Source: Alnus glutinosa (taxonomy: Eukaryota; Streptophyta; Magnoliopsida; Fagales; Betulaceae). Taken from it: a stretch of 64,000 nucleotides of DNA. The translations under genes and the position numbers were made by a program. Of the stretch, positions 1-9,575 are shown piece after piece (positions within the stretch are counted from its first letter, which is position 1; the number at the start of each line of letters is the position of its first letter). Location: positions 25,013,628 to 25,077,627 of the forward strand of contig NC_084897.1 of assembly GCF_958979055.1 (NCBI RefSeq). Direction: 5' to 3'. Below the pieces are notes generated by a model, which was given only the letters and a program-made list of their open reading frames with translations, was not told where the DNA came from and ran no database searches.

Positions 1-120
1 CTTCTTCTACACCCTGTAAATTTTGGGCCTCTCTTTCTCAGGTTCTCTTGTTCTAACCCATATCCCCTCTGCGCAAGATCTTTCTCTTTCTTTCTCGATC
101 CCCTCCATCACCTATTTTTG

Positions 121-174
121 ATGCATAATATATTTTTCTTGATGTTTGAGACTCATGTCTCCAGTAGTCAGTGA
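121..174 (+). CDS. short overlapping uORF in bZIP leader
   Basis: ATG at 121 with a second in-frame ATG at 142; the ORF ends at TGA 172-174 and overlaps the start of the conserved-peptide uORF at 155 in another frame. In Arabidopsis S1 bZIP leaders, a short uORF overlapping the sucrose-control uORF is also present. The peptide has 17 residues and no recognised function; it may influence which downstream ATG is used. It is supported only by position and analogy. Confidence 0.45.
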   Translation: MHNIFFLMFETHVSSSQ

Positions 175-286
175 AATCCTCCTCTCTGGGTTTATGATAA
201 ACTCCATCCTTCGGCGCAGGACCCACTTGGTTCAGTCCTTCTCTGTTGTCTTCCTCTACTGGTTCTACGTTTTTTCAGAATCATAA
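155..286 (+). CDS. sucrose-control (SC) conserved-peptide uORF
   Basis: This 43-residue peptide starts MSPVVSEILLSGFMINS and continues with RRRTHLVQSFSVVFLYWFY. That is nearly identical to the SC peptide encoded in the leaders of Arabidopsis bZIP1/2/11/44/53. In that family the nascent peptide stalls the ribosome at high sucrose and represses translation of the main bZIP ORF (established knowledge). The stop is TAA 284-286, followed by a CT/TA repeat and a third mini-uORF before the main start at 501. Conservation at amino-acid level in a leader is strong evidence that the peptide itself is functional here. The C-terminus carries two extra residues (Glu-Ser) after the usual end, FYVFS. Confidence 0.94.
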   Translation: MSPVVSEILLSGFMINSILRRRTHLVQSFSVVFLYWFYVFSES

Positions 287-297
287 ACTAGCTATAG

Positions 298-300
<3 letters not shown>

Positions 301-359
<59 letters not shown>
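301..359 (+). repeat. (CT)n(TA)n microsatellite in leader
   Basis: About 18 CT units run directly into about 11 TA units, between the SC uORF stop and the main bZIP ORF. It is probably length-variable and lies in transcribed leader sequence. Confidence 0.95.
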
Positions 360-394
360 TAGAGTTATTTTCAAATTATTAGCATCTGGGTTCT

Positions 395-418
395 ATGCTT
401 GGTTATTATCTAGCATAA
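395..418 (+). CDS. seven-residue uORF in bZIP leader
   Basis: ATG at 395 is followed by seven sense codons and TAA at 416-418, 82 nt before the main start. Short downstream uORFs also occur in Arabidopsis bZIP11-type leaders. Function is not evident from sequence. Confidence 0.35.
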   Translation: MLGYYLA

Positions 419-500
419 TCCGGATAGAAAAAATCTTGTTTTTTTGTTAGCTTAATATTGATATCAAGAAATAATATTACTGTTTCTGTTAGAACATACT

Positions 501-986
501 ATGGCTTCTTCTAGCGGAGCTTCTTCAGGGTCGAGCGCGATTAAGAACTCAGGGTCTGAAGGCGATCTTCAGCATGTTGTGGTTGTGGATCAAAGAAAGC
601 GTAAAAGAATGCTGTCCAATCGTGAATCGGCACGTAGATCACGGATGCGCAAACAGAATCACCTGGATGATCTGACGGCCCAAGCGCGTCAGCTCGCAAA
701 GGAGAACAACCAAATCCTCACAAGCATGAACATGGCCTCTCAGCTCTACTTGAATATTGAGGCTGAAAACTCCATTCTCAGAGCTCAGATGGCTGAGCTC
801 AGCCAGAGGTTAGAGTCTCTCAATGGGATCATCAATTACATGAACTCCACAAACAGTGTCGTTTTTCAGACCGAGGAGTACACTCAGAGTCAGACCCATG
901 AATATGATAGCTTCATGAATCCATGGAGTTCTTCTCTCTATCTGAACCACCCCATAATGGCTTCGACCGACGCGTTTATGTACTAG
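501..986 (+). CDS. bZIP44: S1-group bZIP transcription factor (bZIP11/bZIP44 type)
   Basis: This is an intronless 161-residue protein. Residues 31-52 form the basic DNA-binding region with the invariant N40-x7-R48 signature (NRESARRSR). A leucine/hydrophobic heptad zipper follows to about residue 112. The Ser-rich N-terminus and the C-terminal MASTDAFMY tail match the S1 clade (Arabidopsis bZIP2/11/44, ending MASSDALMY). Family members are nuclear, heterodimerise with group C bZIPs, bind ACGT/ACT motifs and reprogramme metabolism under low energy. Length and intronless structure fit the clade. Translation is expected to be sucrose-repressed through the uORF at 155-286. The bZIP44 assignment over bZIP2/11 rests mainly on a neighbouring glycosyltransferase gene resembling Arabidopsis At1g75420, so the exact orthologue is less sure than the clade. 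Confidence 0.93.
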   Translation: MASSSGASSGSSAIKNSGSEGDLQHVVVVDQRKRKRMLSNRESARRSRMRKQNHLDDLTAQARQLAKENNQILTSMNMASQLYLNIEAENSILRAQMAELSQRLESLNGIINYMNSTNSVVFQTEEYTQSQTHEYDSFMNPWSSSLYLNHPIMASTDAFMY

Positions 987-2501
987 TCTTTTGGGATCCA
1001 TCTTGGTCTTCTAAATATCTCTTGCTTCTTGGGGTCGTTCAGGTTTCTAATAAGTGCACTATTTGATTTAGGTTCTTCATTCTTGAACAGCCCAAGACAA
1101 GAAGATTGTGAGGGGATGGTGATAATAATTAGCAGAGTTTGCACTTAATTAATTGGGTTCTTGATTTGTAAATGGTATCTGCACGGATACTGTTAATCTA
1201 TTGGCCGGTTTAATTGTGTAACTCTTTTTTATTTAATATATATCTGTAGTGCAGTAGTGCTCGACCTTCTGCTCGATCTGTGGTTTTTGCAAGCTTTAAT
1301 TATATGACAATTATTATATTTATATAATAATGTGATAATTCATGTTAGACTTATTACGTCAATAAAAGGATTAAATTGCGGACGCAACGTGCGTGGGTTG
1401 TTCGATTACGCATAATAAAATTTGTATTATATATTCTGGTGTGGTGACGTAATAGTAACGTAACCACCATCAATATAATAGTTTTTCTCTTCCTTTCCGG
1501 CTCTTAAATTAATTTCCATGTGCATAATTGGACAAAAAAATTTGTATTATATATTCTGGTGTACGTGGTGACGTAGTCATTTGGACAAAAGAATATATTA
1601 AGAATTTAATGATAACATTATTGCTAGCTTGGTCTTGCTTCTACACGTACGTTTGATATTGATAGACTATATTTATAAAGGTATGATGATGAAATTTTAG
1701 ATGTTGGGGTTTGCTAGCTAGTGGAGGCTCCTTTGTGCATGGTGGTGAAGTAATGTGGGGAAGAAAGGCTCTTTAGACATAAAGAACATATATAACTAAA
1801 TGATGAGCTCATATATACCTAAATTATTGCCAGGGAGAATAAAACAAAAGCTTAATTTCTCCGAACCTGAATGGATCAACATCCTAATCAAGCAACACTT
1901 TGTTTGCATCTGCACTGATTGCAGTCTTTTTGTCTAGTGTTTTCTTAGGTTTGCTAATTATAAATTAGAAAGACAATGCCTCAAGCATGGTCTATCTAGG
2001 AAACTCGTTTCTCAAGATTTTTCTGGGACAAACTTTTCTAAAAATAAAAAAAAAAAATCAGTCCGCAAGAAAATTTTCCAAACCTATTATACTGATATGT
2101 GTTTAAAATGCATGTGATAACAAATTGATAACAAAGCATCTCAAGCTGTTGCAGTTCTTCTTATATATGTATCATCAATATTCTCTTCCCTGGATTAATG
2201 CTGGACCATTAAATATTTCCTCTCAATTTCACTTAAAATTGAAAGAATAAAATTCCGGCTAAATAAGGATAAAACAATCAAATTAAATCTTACATGCCCA
2301 AATCAAATAAATTTTCATAATTCAAATATAAATGCTATTTGGCAATCTCATAGCATACTCAACTGATGTAGCATGCTCAACCCACACTTAGATCAATTTT
2401 AATTAAAAGATAAATGTTATTTAGCATTCTCATTAAAAGATAAATGCTATTTAGCATTCTCATAGAATATATTTTTAGCTGAGATGGCATGCTCAATCCA
2501 T
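987..2501. other. bZIP 3' UTR and AT-rich spacer with small duplications
   Basis: No coding potential is seen. The first few hundred bases are presumably the bZIP 3' UTR. A 25-bp sequence at 1417-1441 recurs at 1537-1561, each copy followed by a GTGGTGACGTA motif. A perfect-looking 30-bp direct tandem repeat lies at 2402-2431 and 2432-2461 with one mismatch. The remainder is unremarkable AT-rich DNA. Confidence 0.7.
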
Positions 2502-2839
2502 TAGGAGTGAAAAGGCGGGCGCCAGTTACGATTATAGTTTATTGGCTAAAATAGCTAACCGTAACCGCCTAATGCTGTTAGTAAAATTTAATAACCGCCT
2601 CCGCAATCGCCTTAGGCCATTAACAGTTATATAATAACCATTGGTTAGTAGTTATTTAATGTACAACACACCACTAACAACTTTTACTAGGTTAGGCATT
2701 TTGTGCCTATTTTGGGTGTTGGGTCTGTTTTTTGGACTCAATTAAAATGTTTTTGAGACTTTTTTAAAATTTTCAGGGCTTTTTTGGCCTAATAACTAAT
2801 AAGCTTCACTTATCCGAAAACTCTATCTCAACGACGTTG

Positions 2840-2913
<74 letters not shown>

Positions 2914-3093
2914 CATATTAAATAATATATATTTATATATGGATGGGCAATTAGCGGTTATTAACTGTTTTCACCTACCCCTAAAACCTCTAACCACACT
3001 GTCTTAGGCGGGCAGTTAGAGATTATTTTCAACCGCCTACAAAAACGGTTAACAAGCGGTTAATACCTGGCCGCTTTTTCAACCTCGGCCCTA
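2502..3093. mobile_element. non-autonomous hAT-like element
   Basis: The ends form imperfect terminal inverted repeats: the left begins TAGGAGTGAAAAGGCGGGCG and the right, read inward on the other strand, begins TAGGGCCGAGGTTGAAAAAG. Both are followed by GCGG-type subterminal motifs (GCGGTTA and its complement recur inside). Flanking 8-bp sequences CAATCCAT (2494-2501) and CAATCCAC (3094-3101) differ by one base, consistent with the 8-bp target duplication of hAT transposons. The 592-bp body has no transposase ORF and carries a long TA microsatellite. The hAT assignment is inferred from TIR and duplication length. Confidence 0.72.
2841..2912 (+). repeat. (TA)36 microsatellite inside hAT-like element
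   Basis: An uninterrupted TA dinucleotide tract of about 72 bases. It probably expanded after insertion of the host element. Confidence 0.97.
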
Positions 3094-6000
3094 CAATCCA
3101 CCCTTGATTTTTTTTTTTCCTTTTTTAATTAAGATTTATCTAAGGATGTATTGAACATATATGTCATGTCAGTTGGGATAATGCTAAATAACATGTCTCT
3201 AATTAAAAAGGAAAAAAAAAAAAAAAAAATCAGTAGTGCATTAAGCATGCCACGTCAGCGTAATATAATTAATGAAAGAATGCAAAATAACAATCAAGCA
3301 TCCTTCCGAGTGTTGCTACCAAGTTTATGCAGAAAATTATGCTAATTCCCATAAGATCTTTCCCAAGAAACCTGACCTGTCTTAAAACAATTGCAAAGGT
3401 CTAATTAAATTTAGGATTTGACTTAAGTGTTCGTTGTAAAAAATAATTACAGCGCATATGTTGTAATATATATTTTCAATTATTCATATTTAATTTTACT
3501 TTTTTCTCCCCTTCTTATAAAAAATTTAAAATCAAACTAAACCATTTAAAAAATTACGACACTAGTACTAGTTTCATTAATGTTAATTTAGAGTAATTGT
3601 TAGCTGTAGTAGCTAGATCAGCTCTCTTATCTTTTTAAGGTGTGTTTAATTGTAAAGAGGGGCTTCAATATGTGTTCATGTAATTTTGATGTATTGTTTA
3701 GGCAGCTACTTTGTTAGACTCAGTCTGATTATGAATATAGAGGTGTCTTGTACCTCTTATCTGTCTTTATAATGCCTTTTGGATTGTTTAATTAGTAATG
3801 AAACGAGGGCATGCTTTTTGTTAAAAAAATAAAAAATAAATTGTAATTATGAGTAGTTGTACGTTTTGAGACGAGTCGACATTGTGACTTACACTTGTTT
3901 ATGCTAATCGAAGAAGAGGAAGGTACCATGCTGTATTCCCGTGGCACTTCCTTGGACTTATTTTGGACACCACTTACATTTCTTTTGTTAAATTGCTATG
4001 GGTCATGAGGATCCTCTATAATTTTTAGGGTATCTTATAAAACAATTTTTTATTTTTATTTTCAATTCTCAACTATATATTATTTTCAAATTAAATGGAA
4101 ATTTTGTGATATCAACAATTATCACTTTATAGTAACTAATGAAGAAGTCTTTTGGGCATAATTTGAGTATTTGGCATACTTTTTAGACTTGATTTAGACA
4201 TTTTTAGCCATTTAAAAAATATTTCTACGTGTTTTGACCCAATATGTTGGCCTAAGTTAGACTGGAAATAAAAGTATAAAATTTTAATTTTTTAAATATA
4301 TATATATACCGGCCGGTTATCAGTTATAATCGATTTCAATATTTTCTAAAACCGGAAACCATTCTAGTAGGACTAGTTAACGGTTATTTTCAACTGGGTA
4401 TCAAATCAGTTGACTAATTTGCCGATAACCAATAACCAAGTACTCGGTTATAACCTATCCGCTTTACACCCCATACAAATTGTGTGGCAGATAAAACCCC
4501 CCTTCTTTGTCTTTGCTTTCTTCATTGGCTCAGAAGGCCAAAAAGGCCATGCAAACCGATCATGTGCATTACACTTTCTGCTGACTCAAGTGGAAGAAGG
4601 AAAAGAGGTGGGTAAGTTAGGTAAGGACTCAGATCCCATAAGAAGAAAGAAAATAAAGTAGCTCTCTAATTAATTAGCCCTTCTTTTCAAGAACAAAAAA
4701 ATAATCCATCTTCTACACGCTGGAATAAGAAAGATACATCACCCAAATCTACTTTGTGACTCTTAGAGTTGATTAATTGCGTGGTTAAAATTTAAAAACA
4801 CCCCAAGATTGCTAATTTTTATTAAGAGGATGACTGGTACTTGTCGCCAACCATTTTTGACAATAAACTAAGGCGATCGAGTTAAGAAAAGAAAAGAAAA
4901 AAAATCCCATTTTTTAATCTTTAATTAACTTTTGATCAGGCATGAGATTGAACATAGCTGTGATGGCGACAGAAACGAAAGACAGATGGATTATATGAAT
5001 AAGGGTGTTCTATTTTTTAAATAAAGCAGGCTTGACCTTTGAGCACCTAATGAGTACTCAAGCTGCATTTTTTATTATTATCTCTCCATTAAAAGGTTCA
5101 GTGTTCTATATATATATAAAATTGTCCTCGAATATAATGGGATGGAAAAGTTTGAGTAACATGTAATTATTCTATCTTGTTCTTATAAGTTCAAGTAGTT
5201 ATTTTTGTTATAGACGTGTACAAAAAAAAAAAAAAATTGAAAAAAAAAAAACTTTGTATCTCCTTCTAATTGTGCTCAACGGCAATCTTTCATGAAATAA
5301 AATTAATTCATTATCATTTTTTCTATAGTGAAATCATTAGCAATTTATTTTTTAACATAAATTAATAAATGATATGTTAGAAGCTTATATTCCATTCTAC
5401 TACATAATCTCGTTTTTACTAGTAGAGTAAATTTTTTTGGGGAGGGTGGGTTGAATTTCATTTTTACCGGAGCCATCGTATGATTAACCCTTAAAAAATA
5501 ATTGTTTTTCTAGGTTTTTAATTTTTTTTGGGTGCCTCCATCCCTAAGAAACCATTAATCTAATGAATATTAAGACATGTTACCCATGATTTTGTTGGTC
5601 CCAGCATAATTGTCGCATCCTAAAAACTTAAAGTCTCATATCAAGTTGGTGGATTGTCACATTGATTATTAGGTCATAATGCATATGTAGTTAGCATTTT
5701 ATCTCAGTAGTTACAATTATATAGTTTGATTAATCGGTGTAATATTTTATGCTTCTCTTTCCATTTTATAGCTAATTTATGTAGCAAGTTGACGGACTAG
5801 CGTGTTTGGGTGTCAAAATGAAACTAAAAGGACAACCAAACCTTAACAAATACCCAATAAAATAAAAATAAACGTTTGATTTTATTTTTTTGCATATTTT
5901 TTATTTATTTCTGCATAAGAAACGTGCAAATTCACTATTAAATATATGAATTCTACAGATTTAATGATAAATTTATGAAAAAGATGTGCAATATAATGAC

Positions 6001-6309
6001 GCTGAATACATTTCTAAAATAAATACTTAAAAAAATATAATTTGAAAGATATTCTAACTTGATATAATAATTATCAACTCAGAGCATCCTAAACAATAAC
6101 TTGGAATTTGTTGAGAAAGGAAAAAAGAAAAAGAAAAAGAAAAAGAAAATAAAAAATATAATCGACAGAATATTAAGTAAATGATCAAATTAATTATTTA
6201 CTATCCGCTTATACTTTTGTGATAAGTGGATCGCCGCTTATCAAAACCCCAGTACACGTTGCAGACATGCGTAAGGCTTCAAAGGAAAACATAGCAGTGG
6301 TAGCACGCA
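3094..6309. other. AT-rich intergenic spacer, no gene seen
   Basis: Open frames here are short and lack plant protein features. A possible hAT-like half element is listed separately at 4310-4477. Homopolymer A tracts occur at 3208-3228 and 5221-5251. An A/G-rich stretch at 6115-6150 precedes the putative transcript unit that follows. Confidence 0.6.
4310..4477. repeat. hAT-like element remnant (right half)
   Basis: The segment contains repeated GGTTA/TAACC motifs and ends with CTATCCGCTTTACACCCC. This resembles the right termini of the hAT-like elements at 2502-3093 and 47037-47652, which contain GCTTTTTC and CCGCTTTCGAACTTTCACCC. No matching left terminus or target duplication was found, so it may be truncated or only distantly related. 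Confidence 0.35.
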
Positions 6310-8935
6310 CCCCTCCCTCTTTTATTTCTCTTCCCTTCTTCTTTTCCTCTGTTCTTTCTTCTTTTATTTTCTGGTCTGTTCCTGCGACAGGGAGCAAGAG
6401 TGAGCGAGAGAGAAGAAGAGAGAAAGGAGGAGAGAAGAAAAGAGAGGAGAGCGAGAGAGAGAAACCCAGAATCATCGAGAGAGAAAAAGACTCACCGAGA
6501 GAGGAGAAATTCGCCGGGAGCGAAGGAAGGAGAGGAAATGACCGGTTGAATCATATGGGTTCATTCAAGGTAAATTTTCTTCTCCTCTAGTTTTTGGGTT
6601 TTGATTCTTGGTTGATTTGTGTTGTTTATGAGCTTGAAGCTTAATTTTTATGAATTTCGGTAGAAACACCAAGTGGGTATCAAATTTTTGGGTTTATTTG
6701 AGAAGAGAACCGAGTGGGCATTGGCCTAGATTTCTGGATTTTCTTCTGATGCTGATTTGTTGGTGGGTTGATTTGTGAAATTCTGGGGTTTTTTTTTAGC
6801 TAAAAACCGAATGGGTGTGAATCAATCCTATTGCTAATTTTTAGTTTGGGTTTATTTTGTTGGGTGATTCTCGGTTTTGTGGTTAGCCGTGTGGAAGAAA
6901 TTTTTTGGAAGAACCGAGTGGGTGTAGAAAATTCTGGAAATATTTTGTGTGAAGGTTTTTGACAAGTTTTAATTTGGAATTCCTGTTGAAGTTGGGTTAA
7001 TTCTTGTTCCGTTTGGTGATTGGGAACCGTTGTGGTGATGATTTTTCTGAATAATCTTGTTGGGAAAATTTTATTTGAGTTTCGATATACTGGGAATTGT
7101 TAATTCATTGGTTAATTTGAGAATAAATTATGGGTTTGCTTGAGAATGTTGGTTTTCTATTCATTATTTCTTGTTGGATGATTTTTAGTGCTTTGAATTT
7201 CTTGAGATTATGAGTCTTGGCCGAATGAATGTAAAATCTGTTGCAAACTATTGGATTGTTTGTGTTTTTAATTCACCTTAGGCTTGTGGCTTGATGATGG
7301 CTGAATATGGAGGTTTGAGTTGATTCTTTTTGGGTGTTGGAGTTATTTTATAAAGGATTTTGTGAGAAGTATTGAATAGATGCATTGTTGGGTAATTATG
7401 ATTCTTTGATGGTTTTTCTTGAGTTTTGTGTGATTTTGGGATGTTGTTTTCATAGATGGATTGGGTGATTAATTCTGGAAAATAACATTGGTAAATGACT
7501 TTGGTATGAGTTACAGATTTGGTGATATGAGATTGTTGTAGTTGAGATTTTATAGATGTATTGTTAAACCAAGTGCTATGTACCCCATGTGTTTCCTGTT
7601 GTAGTACTTGCTGGACTTGATTGGCTTGAGTTGGTTTAATATTGAGTTGTTGGGGTCATGGACTCTTGGACTAGGATTAGGTATTCAAGGGGGTTGCTAT
7701 TTTTGGAAGATTTTCGGTGATTGGGCTAATTGAGTCACACTTGTTGGTGGTTTAGTCACTAAGTATTAATGTTGACTGACTTATGGTTATGGGCAGGCAG
7801 TGCAATTTGGAGACCTTTGGTTATGTGTTATGTATACTTTAATTAAGTTTTAGGCTTTAAATTTCAGAATATTCTTCTAAGCTTCTTCTTTCAATTTATT
7901 TAGGTAAGAAGGTCGACCTTGATGTTAATCACCACTCCAAGTAAAGGGAACACAACTTTAAAACCCAGGCGAAATTTTAATAGAACTTTTTCAAGAGAAA
8001 AAGTCGGGGATTTTTCTAAAACTCTTTCACTTCTCTATATTACTTGTCTTTTTAAATTCTGTCATGAAATTATTCTTATTATCTAAGGTGATTGAGAATT
8101 CATGTGATTATATGATGTAGATAAAATTATAGCTCTCAAAGTATGAATTGTGAATGAGTTATACGTGCACCATATGAAAGAAATTGATGGAATTATGGTT
8201 CTCGAAATGCATATGTGTTATATATGATTTCATGAGATTATGTATAGTTGTATTTGTGCAGCATATCGTATATGTTGTATATGCTCTATGTGAGCACAGA
8301 ATGATGGCATCATCGTAATTATATGTGCATATATTACACAAAGTTTTACTCCACGGCAGTATCGTGTTACGATCTGGATCCATATGGGTAACGTGGCAAC
8401 CACACTAAAAGTGTGGGCTATTGGTCGGGGGGTCTTCACCTAGGGAAGTTCCTAATCCGTCGGCTCTTCCCTGTGACAACAGGATGAGCGTTTAGGTCCT
8501 TCAAGATCGGTCTTTTTGAATGTGCCAAACGTAACGTGCGCCGCTCTCGGTTAAATAGCGTGGAGGTGGGCCAGTGGAGGTTAAAACTTACACGCTGCAT
8601 AAATGATTCATGCATCATTCTGTATTTGATCTAATTGTATGTCATTTACCTGATTCTTTACTTACTAAATTATTTGAACTCTTTTTTTTAGAATTTTTGA
8701 AAAATATTATACTCTTATTTGTTGTGCTTTCTTTACTGAGTTGTTAAACTCACCAATCTTCTCTCTAATCTTTTCAGATGACACAGTAAGACGGAGTCAT
8801 TTTTTTGTAAAGGCGTAGACTTCGATAAGAGCAATAAATCGTTGTGGACCGACCTAACTTTTATATTGTATAGTATGTCTCTTTTTGGAATTCATGGCAT
8901 TGTAAAGAATTATTAATAGGCATAAATAATAAAAT
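6310..8935 (+). ncRNA. putative spliced non-coding transcript or repeat unit
   Basis: An exon-like purine-rich segment (about 6396-6569) ends at a consensus donor, AAG|GTAAATT. It is followed by a 1.3-kb T/G-rich intron-like region, a second donor-like AGGTAAGAAGG near 7903, and an acceptor-like CTTTTCAG at 8770-8777. No frame gives a plausible protein. The segment around 8429-8590 has a distinctive GC-richer composition and looks like a dispersed plant repeat rather than unique sequence, but I cannot name the family. It could be an lncRNA gene or the internal part of a retroelement. Boundaries are approximate. Confidence 0.3.
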
Positions 8936-9575
8936 AGGAAGTTGCAATCTATATGTTGTAAATGTACACTTTCATTTAAATGTTTTTAACACTTAAGTTT
9001 GCGTTTTCCCTTATATTTCAAAACGGGACGGGCTCGGGCAGAAAGAGAGAGGAAAGAGAACATTATTTAAATAAAGAGAGAGGAAAGAGAATATTATTTA
9101 AATTTTTCATTCAAATAAATGATAGAGGAAAAAGAAACAAGAAACAGAAAGACTTTTTATATTAAAATAACGTTAAGGGAAGCGAATTTGTTGCCGGTTA
9201 AATATAGAACTCAAATTTGTTTTCCCAGATGATTCTTTTTTCTTCTTTTTTATGGGCTCTTCTTTTAAGGTTCTCTGAATCTGATAGACACAGGCAGGCC
9301 TGATGAATTTAGCAATATGGGCCTAGCAGCACGTACGCATCTTTGGAAGGCTACCTTCAGGCCTTCTTGCCAGAGGTCAGGCCCATGGGCACGTTATGAA
9401 TAGGCGTGTTTCCTTAGCCCAAGACGTCAGACCCGAAAAACAAAGAATATACGCGTCGGCAAGGGTGGCCTTCAAAACTGCATTGGGCGCCTCCTCCAGT
9501 CCTCTGTTTTTGAAACGTTTTTGGTAACTCTTAACTTCAGCTTCGTCACTAACCTCAGAGGAGCAGAGTAATACA
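8936..9575 (+). promoter_or_regulatory. upstream region of UBE3D-like gene
   Basis: No gene is seen. A 35-bp purine-rich unit is imperfectly repeated at about 9042-9107 (two AAAGAGAGAGGAAAGAGAA blocks). From about 9290 the sequence becomes GC-richer towards the ATG at 9576, as expected for a proximal promoter and 5' UTR. No clear TATA box was identified. Confidence 0.45.

Larger units (their letters stand above)
1..500 (+). promoter_or_regulatory. long 5' leader of the bZIP gene
   Basis: This stretch is pyrimidine-rich and carries three upstream ORFs (121-174, 155-286, 395-418) before the main ATG at 501. The long leader with a conserved peptide uORF is typical of S1-group bZIP mRNAs. The transcription start must lie at or before position 1, so the promoter is not visible. 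No intron was needed to link the uORFs to the main ORF. Confidence 0.75.

Noticed and set aside
6219-6590. 123-codon frame rich in Arg, Glu and Ser
   Set aside because: It translates a low-complexity GA-rich tract that looks like a 5' UTR; the antisense frame is equally open.
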